Source of the DNA: Bacteroidota bacterium
Lineage (GTDB): Bacteria; Bacteroidota; Bacteroidia; 2-12-FULL-35-15
Assembly (NCBI GenBank): GCA_025963715.1
Contig: JAOQAG010000006.1
Span: 27,662 to 91,661, forward strand
DNA length: 64,000 bases
Direction of reading: 5' to 3'
Part shown: one piece after another, positions 42,581 through 50,714 of the stretch
Layout: each line of letters begins with the position of its first letter
How positions within the stretch are numbered: the stretch's first letter is position 1
The notes under the pieces: generated by a model
Told to the model about the DNA's origin: nothing
What the model saw: only the letters and a program-made list of their open reading frames with translations
The model's database searches: none
Made by a program: the position numbers and the translations under genes

Positions 42581-42598
42581 TAATTTTGTTGTGTAAAT

Positions 42599-42659
42599 GT
42601 AGGCACCAGGCTCTGCCTCGTGACATTTAGTTTGTCACTAGGCAGAGCCTAGCGCCTAC
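42599..42659. repeat. GC-rich 27-bp inverted repeat (long hairpin)
   Basis: Arms 42599-42625 and 42633-42659 match at 24 of 27 positions around a 7-nt loop (core AGGCTCTGCCT). I see no other copy in the window. Confidence 0.75.
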
Positions 42660-42693
42660 GATCACATAGTTTAAAGTTTGCTGCGTAAAAAAA

Positions 42694-42771
42694 GCAGTAA
42701 ACAATTGGCAATTTTAATTTGATACTAAAATTTATTGCCAATTGTCTACTGCCATCCCGATAGCTATCGGG
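42694..42771. repeat. 19-bp inverted repeat plus CCCGATAGCTATCGGG palindrome downstream of fsa
   Basis: Arms 42694-42712 and 42734-42752 (GCAGTAAACAATTGGC type) match at 18 of 19 positions. The perfect 16-bp palindrome lies at 42756-42771. Either could terminate fsa on the minus strand, but there is no strong T-tract. Confidence 0.6.
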
Positions 42772-42784
42772 AGTATTTTGAAAT

Positions 42785-43432
42785 TTATTTCTTTGCGTCT
42801 GCTAAAAACTGAGCCAATCCGCTATCCGTTAACGGATGTTTTAACAAGGCTGTGATCGCGCTCAATGGACAAGTCACTACATCTGCACCAATTTGTGCGC
42901 AGTTGATAATGTGCATTGGGTGACGAACAGATGCCGCCAGAATTTCCGTTTCGTACGCGTAATTATCATAGATCAGGCGGATATCCTCGATCAGACGCAA
43001 GCCATCGGTAGATACATCGTCCAAACGGCCAATGAAAGGAGAAACATATGAAGCTCCCGCTTTTGCCGCCAATAAAGCTTGTCCGGCCGAAAATACCAGC
43101 GTGCAATTGGTACGGATGCCTTTGTTCGAAAAATATTTAATAGCTTTGATACCGTCTTTGATCATCGGGATTTTCACCACAATTTGTTTGTGCAGCTTTG
43201 CAAGCGCTTCCCCTTCTTTTACCATTCCGTCAAAATCAGTAGCGATCACTTCCGCACTTACATCACCGGTAACAATATTGCAGATGTCCACATAATGTTT
43301 CAAAATGTTTTCCTGTCCTTTGATGCCTTCTTTAGCCATCAGCGATGGATTAGTGGTTACGCCGTCCAAAACGCCCAGGTCTTGTGCTTCTTTAATTTGT
43401 TCGAGGTTTGCAGTATCGATAAAAAATTTCAT
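42785..43432 (-). CDS. fsa: Fructose-6-phosphate aldolase / small transaldolase
   Basis: 215 residues, the short transaldolase form. It shows [48 protein letters not shown] (Schiff-base Lys in VVKIP at about residue 84), [31 protein letters not shown] and [16 protein letters not shown]. Cytoplasmic carbohydrate metabolism. It lies 118 bp downstream of the SRP RNA gene on the same strand; transcription could in part read through from the ffs promoter. Confidence 0.95.
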   Translation of the reverse strand: MKFFIDTANLEQIKEAQDLGVLDGVTTNPSLMAKEGIKGQENILKHYVDICNIVTGDVSAEVIATDFDGMVKEGEALAKLHKQIVVKIPMIKDGIKAIKYFSNKGIRTNCTLVFSAGQALLAAKAGASYVSPFIGRLDDVSTDGLRLIEDIRLIYDNYAYETEILAASVRHPMHIINCAQIGADVVTCPLSAITALLKHPLTDSGLAQFLADAKK

Positions 43433-43549
43433 GATAGAATAAAGATTATAGGTTGAATTCGGTTAATTATCGCAAAAATAGGATTAAAGCAGGTGGAAAA
43501 AAATGAATGTGGAAAAGTATGGAAAACTCCTTTGGAAGAGAAAAAAGAA

Positions 43550-43645
43550 GGGGTAAGCTACCTGTATCACACCGCTCAACCAAGTACCTTTGCTTGCTTC
43601 CGCACCTGGAGGGTTAAAGGGAGCTGGTTGTACAGGACTTACCCC
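43550..43645 (-). ncRNA. ffs: Signal recognition particle RNA, small bacterial type
   Basis: About 96 nt on the minus strand. Ends GGGGTAAG (43645-43638) and CTTACCCC (43557-43550) pair, continued by CCTGTA/TACAGG. The apex is CCAGGTGCGGAAGCAAGCA, the conserved SRP symmetric/asymmetric loops with a GGAA tetraloop that binds Ffh. The downstream side is T-rich (CTTCTTTTTTC), consistent with termination. It pairs functionally with FtsY encoded at 33598. Open frames drawn across this region are not genes. Confidence 0.95.
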
Positions 43646-43649
43646 GCCA

Positions 43650-43680
43650 CAAAAGTAGGAATAATTTTGTAAGTACCAAA
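43650..43680 (-). promoter_or_regulatory. Promoter of ffs
   Basis: On the minus strand TTTG (43680-43677), a 19-bp spacer and TACTTTTG (43657-43650) match the Bacteroidota consensus exactly. The RNA begins about 5 nt later at GGGG. Confidence 0.85.
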
Positions 43681-43792
43681 CATAAAATACAGGTATTCTG
43701 ATTGGCTGTTTAAGCTGCAAAAATCGTGTTAAAAATCATTCATTGCCGCGCCTGATAATTCCCGAAATTTACAAACATTCGCATTTTGTATC

Positions 43793-43800
43793 TATATTTG
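43793..43800 (+). promoter_or_regulatory. -7 element of the GT2 gene
   Basis: TATATTTG, an exact match, 7 bp before the ATG at 43808; the leader would be very short. Confidence 0.5.
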
Positions 43801-43807
43801 TATTGAT

Positions 43808-44758
43808 ATGAATATTTCAGTAGTAATACCCCTTTTTAACGAGGATGAATCGTTGCCCGAGCTTTACGAATGGATCGCAAAGGTAATGGCAGCAAACAAT
43901 TTCAGCTATGAAATTATTTTTGTGGACGATGGCAGCAAGGACAAATCCTGGGCGGTGATCGAGTCATTATCTGCGAAAGACAGTAATGTTCATGGGATCA
44001 AATTCCGCCGGAATTACGGCAAATCCGCTGCACTGAATGTGGGTTTTGAAGCTGCTCAGGGCGATGTGATCATTACCATGGATGCAGATCTGCAGGATTC
44101 GCCGGATGAGATCCCGGAATTGTATAAAATGATCGTAACGGATGGTTTCGACCTCGTATCCGGCTGGAAAAAGAAACGCTACGATCCGATTTCCAAAACC
44201 ATACCTACTAAATTATTTAACTGGGCTACGCGCAAAATGAGCGGGATCAACAATCTGCACGATTTTAACTGCGGATTAAAAGCCTATAAAAAAGACGTTG
44301 TAAAAAGCATTGAAGTATACGGCGAAATGCACCGTTACATTCCGGTGATCGCGAAATGGGCGGGTTTTAGCAAGATTGAAGAAAAAGAAGTAGTGCACCG
44401 CGAACGTAAATACGGCACTACTAAATTTGGGTTGGAGCGTTTTGTGAACGGTTTCCTGGATCTGATGTCCATTACCTTCATGTCGAAATTCGGCAAACGC
44501 CCGATGCACTTTTTTGGATTTTACGGAATGCTTTCTTTTATTGGCGGCGGCTTGCTCACGCTGTGGCTGGTGATCGAAAAATTCTGGAAATCGGCATACC
44601 ACATTCCCACACGTGACGTTACCGATAAACCTTATTTTTATATTGCGTTGGTAGCAATGATCATTGGCACACAATTATTCCTTGCCGGATTTATCGGCGA
44701 ACTGGTTTCCCGCAATTCTTCGGACAGGAATAAATATCTGATAGAAAAACAAGTGTAA
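43808..44758 (+). CDS. GT2 family glycosyltransferase with two C-terminal TM helices (polyprenyl-phosphate sugar synthase type)
   Basis: 316 residues. This family transfers a sugar from a nucleotide sugar to polyprenyl phosphate at the membrane. GT-A motifs: VVIPLFNEDESLPELYEWI (about 5-23), IIFVDDGSKDKSW, RRNYGKSAALNVGFE, and the DxD-containing MDADLQDSPDEIPEL (about 94-108). HDFNCGLKAYKKDV and the two hydrophobic helices at about 235-258 and 272-295 are typical of the GtrB/DPM1-like group. The acceptor sugar is not deducible. A candidate terminator or small RNA follows at 44811. Confidence 0.93.
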   Translation: MNISVVIPLFNEDESLPELYEWIAKVMAANNFSYEIIFVDDGSKDKSWAVIESLSAKDSNVHGIKFRRNYGKSAALNVGFEAAQGDVIITMDADLQDSPDEIPELYKMIVTDGFDLVSGWKKKRYDPISKTIPTKLFNWATRKMSGINNLHDFNCGLKAYKKDVVKSIEVYGEMHRYIPVIAKWAGFSKIEEKEVVHRERKYGTTKFGLERFVNGFLDLMSITFMSKFGKRPMHFFGFYGMLSFIGGGLLTLWLVIEKFWKSAYHIPTRDVTDKPYFYIALVAMIIGTQLFLAGFIGELVSRNSSDRNKYLIEKQV

Positions 44759-44775
44759 AAGGATGAAAAATAAAA

Positions 44776-44805
44776 TTGACATTCAAATAAAATTGAGTAC
44801 ATTTG
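44776..44805 (+). promoter_or_regulatory. Consensus promoter with no ORF downstream
   Basis: TTG at 44776-44778, a 19-bp spacer and TACATTTG at 44798-44805. This is as good as the ffs promoter, yet no coding region on this strand follows. Confidence 0.65.
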
Positions 44806-44810
44806 TGGTA

Positions 44811-44890
44811 GAATTTGTTATCATTAGATAACGCAAATCTGGATTGGGGTGTCCCCGGTCGGCAAGAAGTTTCCGCAAGGAAACTTTTTG
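44811..44890 (+). ncRNA. Candidate small RNA (about 80 nt) with three hairpins
   Basis: After the consensus promoter the transcript would contain hairpin 1 (GTTATC-ATTA-GATAAC at 44817-44832, extended by ATTT/AAAT), hairpin 2 (GGGG-TGT-CCCC, about 44846-44856) and a terminator AAGTTTCC-GCAA-GGAAACTT (44867-44886) followed by TTTGTTTTT. I do not recognise the family. Alternatively it is only the terminator of the glycosyltransferase gene. Its 3' end lies 4 nt from the stop of the convergent DUF3800 gene. Confidence 0.5.
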
Positions 44891-44893
44891 TTT

Positions 44894-45622
44894 TTATGGA
44901 TATTTCTTTAATCCATAACGTTTTCCACCTTCTTCATAAAATTTAGCTTCCAACACATTAAATGCAGGATTGATCTTTGATGGTTCAATAATATGCCTGG
45001 CGATGGGATAGGCAACCAGGTCGGCCAGTTGCAAACCATTTATATTTTCTTTCTTCGATTTAAACCTGAAACGGGTATTATAGTTTTTTATTCTTGCGGA
45101 AGTAACATAGCCTGTTCCGATCGAGTGTACTTCATTGTAATGCTTCAATAATTCCTGATCTTCCAGCTTTCCTCTTTTCTCTACAATGATCTCCAGTTGT
45201 ATTGGTTTTGATTTCGTATCGAGGTAAAAGATGGTTCTTTCAATCAAAAAAGAAAGGCATATTGCATATACATTTCCCAATCGTCCATACTTTTTTATGT
45301 AATCGTCTTTTTGAATAACTGCTGAAATGATTTTATAATCGGATCCCGAAATGATTGCATTCAATCTTTCGTAAAACATTTTTTTCTTTTCCAGGTCAAA
45401 CAAAACCTGGAACTCCTTTTCACATTTCCGAATATCGCGTGAATGAAAAATAACTTCCTTACTGCCCCACACATCTGTTTTTAATTGATGCATCCGCTCT
45501 CTGAAAACAGAATGTTGATCTTCCGAAAAGATTACGCCGCATAATACAAAAACAGGAAAATCACAATCAATATTTTTTAATCCGTGATCTCCGGATTCAT
45601 CGACAAATAAATAATAGTTCAT
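44894..45622 (-). CDS. DUF3800 protein (RNase H-like fold)
   Basis: 242 residues from ATG 45622; a longer frame to 45676 is less likely. DUF3800 members have a predicted RNase H-like acidic core: YYLFVDESGDHGLKN at residues 3-17 (DES, DH), a mid-domain IEIIVEKRGKLEDQELL-like LEIIVEKRGKL with Glu, and NGLQLADLVAYPIARHI (Asp) near the C-terminus. It is probably a nuclease or toxin-like protein of unknown target; the family occurs in defence and mobile contexts but also alone. Here it stands alone, convergent with a candidate small RNA. Confidence 0.85.
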   Translation of the reverse strand: MNYYLFVDESGDHGLKNIDCDFPVFVLCGVIFSEDQHSVFRERMHQLKTDVWGSKEVIFHSRDIRKCEKEFQVLFDLEKKKMFYERLNAIISGSDYKIISAVIQKDDYIKKYGRLGNVYAICLSFLIERTIFYLDTKSKPIQLEIIVEKRGKLEDQELLKHYNEVHSIGTGYVTSARIKNYNTRFRFKSKKENINGLQLADLVAYPIARHIIEPSKINPAFNVLEAKFYEEGGKRYGLKKYP

Positions 45623-45720
45623 TACTTTATAGTAAGCGGCAAAAATAGAGATACCGATGAAGTAATGAGCCAACAATTTGTATTGATTTTGTTGACTCTA
45701 TAACGAAACCTGTATGCAAT

Positions 45721-45759
45721 AAAAAACACCAATCTTAAATTTTAAGATTGGTGTTTTTT
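45721..45759 (-). terminator. Strong terminator between the repeat-protein gene and DUF3800
   Basis: AAAAAACACCAATCTT and AAGATTGGTGTTTTTT pair perfectly around AAATTT. It is symmetrical, so it can act in both directions. It lies 38 bp after the stop at 45797. Confidence 0.85.
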
Positions 45760-45767
45760 ATTTATGT

Positions 45768-45802
45768 ACTAATTACTAAAAACTAATCACTAACGACTAT
45801 TT
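45768..45802. repeat. Heptad tract, ACTAANN class, containing a stop codon
   Basis: Five units beginning ACTA. The TAG stop of the minus-strand gene at 45797-45799 lies in the last unit. Confidence 0.75.
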
Positions 45803-46363
45803 CCCCATCATTGGTTTTTCCGGTAGGTTGATCTCAAATGCATTCCATTTTGTGTTAGTCCCGTCCCAGTAGTACTGGATGGATTTTCCGCTGTTGGTAT
45901 CGTATGCAATGTAATAGGCTTTATCATCCGTTGAATCATAATAACTTTTGATCATGATCTCGCCGGTAGCACCCGGTACCGGATTGGCAGGTAAATTAAT
46001 TTCGAATGGGCTCCATTTTGTGTTGCCACCGTCCCAGAAATACTGAATGGATTTTCCTGTTTTTGTATCCCATGCAATGTAGTATGCTTTTGCATCGGTA
46101 TAATCATAGTACACATCAAACATAATATTGCCCAAAGCACCCGGTACCGGCTGCGGAGGCAGGTTGATCTCAAATGCATCCCATTTAGTTTCGGATCCGT
46201 TCCAGTAATACTGGATAGATTTTCCGGTTTTAATATCCCAGACAAGGTAATAGCTTTTTTTGTCGCTCAGGTCGTAATACGAAGTCATGCGAACATTGTT
46301 CTGCGCCTTTAGCAGGCTTGTGCTTAGTAGTAAAGCAATGATGAGAAGTTTGTAGTGTTTCAT
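45797..46363 (-). CDS. Secreted protein with three 56-residue repeats
   Basis: 188 residues. Signal peptide (1-20, ends LLKAQ). Then three near-identical repeats starting at about residues 25, 82 and 138. Each contains a YYD-x-TD-KAYYIAWDTKTGKS pattern and IQYYWDG-TKW-AFEINLP. The repeats are Tyr/Trp/Asp rich and look like beta-propeller blades or a carbohydrate-binding fold. I do not recognise a named family. The gene is isolated between the methyltransferase gene and a strong terminator. Confidence 0.75.
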   Translation of the reverse strand: MKHYKLLIIALLLSTSLLKAQNNVRMTSYYDLSDKKSYYLVWDIKTGKSIQYYWNGSETKWDAFEINLPPQPVPGALGNIMFDVYYDYTDAKAYYIAWDTKTGKSIQYFWDGGNTKWSPFEINLPANPVPGATGEIMIKSYYDSTDDKAYYIAYDTNSGKSIQYYWDGTNTKWNAFEINLPEKPMMGK

Positions 46364-46391
46364 GGTTTATGTTTGTTTGTTGTTTAGTTTT

Positions 46392-47108
46392 CTATTTGTT
46401 GAGTAAAAAAATGGTTGGGCGTTTTGCAATGTCCGGCGTTTTATCTTTCCAGTAGGCCATCGATTTTGTTTTGATAAATTCCGTTGGTAAGGAAATATCG
46501 CAGGCGATGCACAGCTTGGTTTGCTTATCACAGTTAGCGATCAGGTCTTCCAGCAAATGCATATTCCGGTAAGGTGTTTCAATAAATAATTGTGTTTGAT
46601 TTTTTTGTACCGCCAGGCGTTCCAGTTCCTTTATTTTTTTGATGCGCTCCCCGCGTTCTTTTGGAAGGTAACCGTTGAATGCAAAATTTTGTCCGTTAAA
46701 GCCCGACGCCATCAATGATAATAAAATAGAGGAGGGGCCAACGAGTGGAATCACGGTAATGTTTTTTTCGTGCGCCAGTTTTACTACTTCGGCGCCGGGA
46801 TCTGCAACACCGGGGCAACCAGCTTCCGAGATGATGCCAATGTTTTTTCCGGCCGCAATGTTATTTAAATACGTGGAAATTTCATGCGGTTGTGTGTGCT
46901 GGTTGAGCGGATGCAAGATAATTTCGGGCAATGGTTTTTGAATGCCGATCTTTTTTAAATAATGCCTTGCCGATTTTTCATTTTCCACAATATATTCATC
47001 AATCGTGTTGATCACCTGGTTAACCTTTACCGGGATCACATCTGCAGTTTCGGCTGTATCGCCAAGTGTTGTAGGTATTAAATACAGCTTTCCTTTTTCA
47101 ATCGTCAT
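46392..47108 (-). CDS. RsmI-like SAM-dependent methyltransferase (tetrapyrrole methylase fold)
   Basis: 238 residues. The Bacteroidota variant of RsmI, which methylates C1402 of 16S rRNA at the 2'-O. Motifs: LYLIPTTLGD at the start, GIISEAGCPGVADPGAEVVKLAH (SAM/substrate loop, about 97-119), VIPLVGPSSILLSLMASGFNGQNFAFNGYLP and QLFIETPYRN. The SAM-binding style is typical of tetrapyrrole methylases. It begins 19 bp after the PTPase stop, so they may share a transcript. Confidence 0.88.
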   Translation of the reverse strand: MTIEKGKLYLIPTTLGDTAETADVIPVKVNQVINTIDEYIVENEKSARHYLKKIGIQKPLPEIILHPLNQHTQPHEISTYLNNIAAGKNIGIISEAGCPGVADPGAEVVKLAHEKNITVIPLVGPSSILLSLMASGFNGQNFAFNGYLPKERGERIKKIKELERLAVQKNQTQLFIETPYRNMHLLEDLIANCDKQTKLCIACDISLPTEFIKTKSMAYWKDKTPDIAKRPTIFLLNK

Positions 47109-47126
47109 GTTGGAGCTTCCTGCTTA

Positions 47127-47597
47127 TTAATTAATTGTATTTCCCATCGATCCTGCAATTACTTCACATGCTTTATCCAATAAGATAAATACGTTTTCAA
47201 AACCCTGCTCGCCGCCAAAATAAGGATCGGGAACCGACATGTTTGAATCGGGATACACGCGGTTCAGGATCATTTCCACTTTTTGTTTGTCTTTTTCATT
47301 TCGTGCCAATGCTACCACATCATTGTAATTGGAGCTATCCATCACAAAAATATGATCGAATGCATCAAAATCATGTACCGAAAACTGGCGTGCTTTTAAT
47401 TTCGAAACATCCACATCGTGCTGCAATGCATTTTGAATGGTGCGGTTATCCGGATGTTGTCCTGTATGATAATTGGAAGTGCCTGCTGAGTCGATCTCAA
47501 CAGGCAGATTTTGCTTCTCCGCTTTTGACCTTAAAATGCCTTCTGCAAGTGGGGAACGGCAAATGTTGCCAAGGCAGACCATTAAAATTTTTGTCAT
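47127..47597 (-). CDS. Low-molecular-weight protein-tyrosine phosphatase
   Basis: 156 residues from ATG 47597 (MTKILMVCLGNICRSP); the frame extends to 47627 but the family start is clear. The catalytic P-loop C-x5-R is CLGNICRS at about residues 8-15 and the general-acid Asp is in VPDPYFGGEQGFENV near residue 120. It removes phosphate from Tyr of small proteins or kinases, often linked to exopolysaccharide regulation. It lies downstream of the sensor kinase gene. Confidence 0.95.
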   Translation of the reverse strand: MTKILMVCLGNICRSPLAEGILRSKAEKQNLPVEIDSAGTSNYHTGQHPDNRTIQNALQHDVDVSKLKARQFSVHDFDAFDHIFVMDSSNYNDVVALARNEKDKQKVEMILNRVYPDSNMSVPDPYFGGEQGFENVFILLDKACEVIAGSMGNTIN

Positions 47598-47633
47598 ATA
47601 TAAAATAAAATTGAATCTGTTGCTCAATTGTTT

Positions 47634-50600
47634 TTAATCTTTCAGGGGCTTAAATTCCAAACGGTAATACGTTCCGCTTCCAGGTAATTTTTTGATCGTG
47701 CCGTTTAATTGTTCCGCCAGTATTTTCACCAGCTCCAAACCAAGTGTACTGCTTTCGCCAACAAATGGATCGTTTTCAAATCCTTTTCCGTCATCGCCGA
47801 TGTTCAGTACATAATCGCCGGAGCCGGAATGTTGTAATTTAATTTCAATGGTTCCTTCATTGCGATCGTTGAACGCATATTTAAATGAATTTGAAATAAG
47901 TTCATTCATCAATAAACCCAATGGAATGATCGTATTGAGATTAAAATGTTCTACCTGCAGATCGATGTTCAGGTTAATATTTTTTTCGAAGCTGTAGGTA
48001 TCAATTAAATTTTCCACCAGCATGTTGATGTATTCTTTTACATTGATGTTCACATAATCCTCAGATTTATAAAGCTTCTCGTGCACCAGCGAGATCGTGC
48101 GGATGCGGTTCCTGATCTCTTTAAAAAGTTCCAGCGATTTTTCATCACTCACATAATCCGACTGAATATTGATGAGGCTGTTGATGATCTGTAAATTATT
48201 TTTTACACGGTGATGCACTTCTTTTAACAACACTTCTTTTTCATCGCGCTGTTTGATGATCTCGGAAGTACGGCCGCGGATAATTTTTTCCAAACGCTCG
48301 GTGTACAATTCATGTTTGCGTTTGCGATACCAGTTGTATGCATAAATAATCGCGATAAGCCCGGTCAGGATCAGCAAGGTAAACCACCACGATTTCCAGA
48401 ACGGCGCTTTGATCACAAATGTAAATTCGGCATTGGACGAACTGTAAATGCCACTTTTGTTCATCGATTTTACTTTGAACGTGTACGTGCCCGGAGGAAG
48501 ATTGGAGTAGGAGGCCGAATGGTTATCGTCGGCCGGACTCCAGTCCTTATCAAAGCCTTCCAGCATAAAGCTGTATTTTATATTTTCAGGAAATGTTTTG
48601 CTGATCGCGGAAAACTCAATCGTGATCTGGTTTTTATCATACGGGATCACCGCCGATTCCGGCACATTGAACCAGGTGGAAACCGAATCGGAATATTTTT
48701 TCCAGTCGATGCTTTCGTAAAATAATTTAATGCTGTTGATGTGTGTGATCGGAACTTCATGTGTAGTATTGATATCTTCATGCGGATTAAATTTGATCGC
48801 ACCTTTGATCGTTCCGAACCACAGGCAGCCGTTTTTATCAATGCAGGTAGCGCGCGAATTACATTCGATGCCTTTAAATCCTTCTGCTTTTCCATAGTTA
48901 TGAAAACTTTCAATGTCACCGTTTGCATTCAGCGTAATGCGGTCCAGCCCTTTGTTTGTGCCTACCCACACATGCCCCAGCGTATCCGCATTAATCAGGT
49001 ATACCGTCCCCGATGTTAATCCTTCGGTAATTCCGTAACTAATAAATTTTGTACCGTCGAATTTAGCAACACAATTATCGGTGCCTACCCACACGTTGCC
49101 ATATTTATCTTTTACCATACTGCCTGCGTATGAATTGCACATGCCATCTGCAGTGCCGTAATGTTTTATGCTTTTTTCATTTTTATAAACAAATACTCCG
49201 CCCCCGGTTCCTACTAAAACATTGCCTTGTTTGTCTTCCACAAATGAATAAGCATTATCGGCTTCATATAATTTTATGAGCAGATGATCCTTCGTATATA
49301 TATAAGCGCGATCGCCTAATGTGCCAATCCACATATTGCCTTTGCTGTCTTCAAAAATGGCGCGTACGTTTTTTATCGTTCCTTCGTTAAAGGACTTAAA
49401 GGATTTACCATCGTATAACTGAATGCCGCTGGTGCTTCCAAACCAGGTTATTCCTTTGCTATCCGTATAGATACAGCGCACTTCATTATCGCCGTAAGGG
49501 TTATTTACTTTTACGGCAGTTTTGCCATCATATTTATAAATGCCGTGCAGCTGTGTCCCGATCCATATGTTATTCTCTTTATCGGCGTTGATGCTGAAAA
49601 TATCCGGCGCATTAAATCCCTGCAGATTATCAAAATACGCAAATGCCTGGTTGCTGAAACGGATCAGTCCGCCGCCGCTGGTACCAAACCAAAGGTTGCC
49701 GGACGAATCTTCAAAAATATTTTTAATATTTTCCACCGATAAGCCGCTTTGCTGATCGAATTGTGTGAATGTTTTTCCTGTGGATTTAATGATTCCTTTA
49801 TTCGCGCTTGCGACCCATAATTGATTTCTTTTATCAAAGTGGATGGAAGAAATTTCCGTGTTTTCGGGCAATGCAATCGAATCGATCTTTGTAGCTTTTA
49901 CCTGGTAATGGGATGGCCCGATGATCTTGATCTTGTAAAACTCTTTCTTGTCTTTGATCACCCACAGATCGCCGTTCAGATCTTCTGTAATGGAAGTGAT
50001 GTTGGCATTTCCCTGCAATGCCGGATCGGAAATGCGCAGCAGCGATTTATTTTTTAATACCAATACTCCTTTTGTTGTCCCGATCCAGGTAATATTACGG
50101 CTGTCTTTTTTAAAACAATTGATCTTGTAATTGGAAGTTGTATCGCCGGTGGTAAGCAATTGTTCCAGATGTTTTCCATTGTAAAGGAACAGCCCGTTTT
50201 TTTTGCCGATCACTAAATTTTTATTGTCGTCAATCGAAATAAAAGTGATTTTTCCTTTTGAAAAAAATTGTTTATCGCCATCTTCGATCTTCGAAAATTC
50301 TTTCCCGTTAAATTTGCAAACTGTTCCCTGTTCGCTACCGATCCACAGGTTACCGCTTGCATCTTCCGCAACAGCAGAAATGATCTGGCTGCACAATCCG
50401 TCTTTTTGTTCGTATACTTTAAATGTATTTCCGTCAAAGCGGTTTAATCCTCCACCGGAAGTTCCCATCCATAAATAACCGCGGCTGTCTTCGTAAATGC
50501 AATTGATCTCGGATTGTGAAAGTCCGTCATCGAGCGAATAATTCTTAAAATTAAAATTCTGGGCAGGAAGGGAACAATTGATTGTGAAAAAAATGACAAT

Positions 50601-50639
50601 CAACAGGATGATGGAATAAAGTAGTGGCTTTCTTCTCAA
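47634..50639 (-). CDS. Propeller-type sensor histidine kinase (HisKA_2)
   Basis: 1001 residues. Signal peptide (about 1-26). Two-component-regulator propeller repeats fill about 27-650 (repeated GNLWIGTSGGGL, GNMWIGTLGD). A Y_Y_Y domain (about 665-745, LPPGTYTFKVKSMN) is followed by a TM helix (about 751-771) and a coiled linker. The kinase is of the HisKA_2 type: LKEVHHRVKNNLQIINSL with phospho-His near 809-810, the N box MNELISNSFKYAF (about 911-923), and DDGKGF (about 951). There is no receiver or DNA-binding domain fused and no response regulator beside it. It likely senses an envelope or sugar-derived signal. Confidence 0.93.
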   Translation of the reverse strand: MRRKPLLYSIILLIVIFFTINCSLPAQNFNFKNYSLDDGLSQSEINCIYEDSRGYLWMGTSGGGLNRFDGNTFKVYEQKDGLCSQIISAVAEDASGNLWIGSEQGTVCKFNGKEFSKIEDGDKQFFSKGKITFISIDDNKNLVIGKKNGLFLYNGKHLEQLLTTGDTTSNYKINCFKKDSRNITWIGTTKGVLVLKNKSLLRISDPALQGNANITSITEDLNGDLWVIKDKKEFYKIKIIGPSHYQVKATKIDSIALPENTEISSIHFDKRNQLWVASANKGIIKSTGKTFTQFDQQSGLSVENIKNIFEDSSGNLWFGTSGGGLIRFSNQAFAYFDNLQGFNAPDIFSINADKENNIWIGTQLHGIYKYDGKTAVKVNNPYGDNEVRCIYTDSKGITWFGSTSGIQLYDGKSFKSFNEGTIKNVRAIFEDSKGNMWIGTLGDRAYIYTKDHLLIKLYEADNAYSFVEDKQGNVLVGTGGGVFVYKNEKSIKHYGTADGMCNSYAGSMVKDKYGNVWVGTDNCVAKFDGTKFISYGITEGLTSGTVYLINADTLGHVWVGTNKGLDRITLNANGDIESFHNYGKAEGFKGIECNSRATCIDKNGCLWFGTIKGAIKFNPHEDINTTHEVPITHINSIKLFYESIDWKKYSDSVSTWFNVPESAVIPYDKNQITIEFSAISKTFPENIKYSFMLEGFDKDWSPADDNHSASYSNLPPGTYTFKVKSMNKSGIYSSSNAEFTFVIKAPFWKSWWFTLLILTGLIAIIYAYNWYRKRKHELYTERLEKIIRGRTSEIIKQRDEKEVLLKEVHHRVKNNLQIINSLINIQSDYVSDEKSLELFKEIRNRIRTISLVHEKLYKSEDYVNINVKEYINMLVENLIDTYSFEKNINLNIDLQVEHFNLNTIIPLGLLMNELISNSFKYAFNDRNEGTIEIKLQHSGSGDYVLNIGDDGKGFENDPFVGESSTLGLELVKILAEQLNGTIKKLPGSGTYYRLEFKPLKD

Positions 50640-50657
50640 GTTCTAATTATATATAAC

Positions 50658-50692
50658 AAAAATAGGAATCAGCATGGCTGATTCCTATTTTT
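50658..50692 (-). terminator. Terminator after dnaA
   Basis: A perfect 16-bp stem, AAAAATAGGAATCAGC with its complement around a 3-nt loop. T-rich on both sides, so bidirectional. It lies 22 bp after the dnaA stop and separates it from the kinase gene. Confidence 0.88.
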
Positions 50693-50714
50693 TGCTTAGT
50701 GAGTTTTTAACTTT

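Noticed and set aside
43484..43720. 78-residue open frame on the minus strand
   Set aside because: It lies across the SRP RNA gene and its promoter; the RNA features are decisive.
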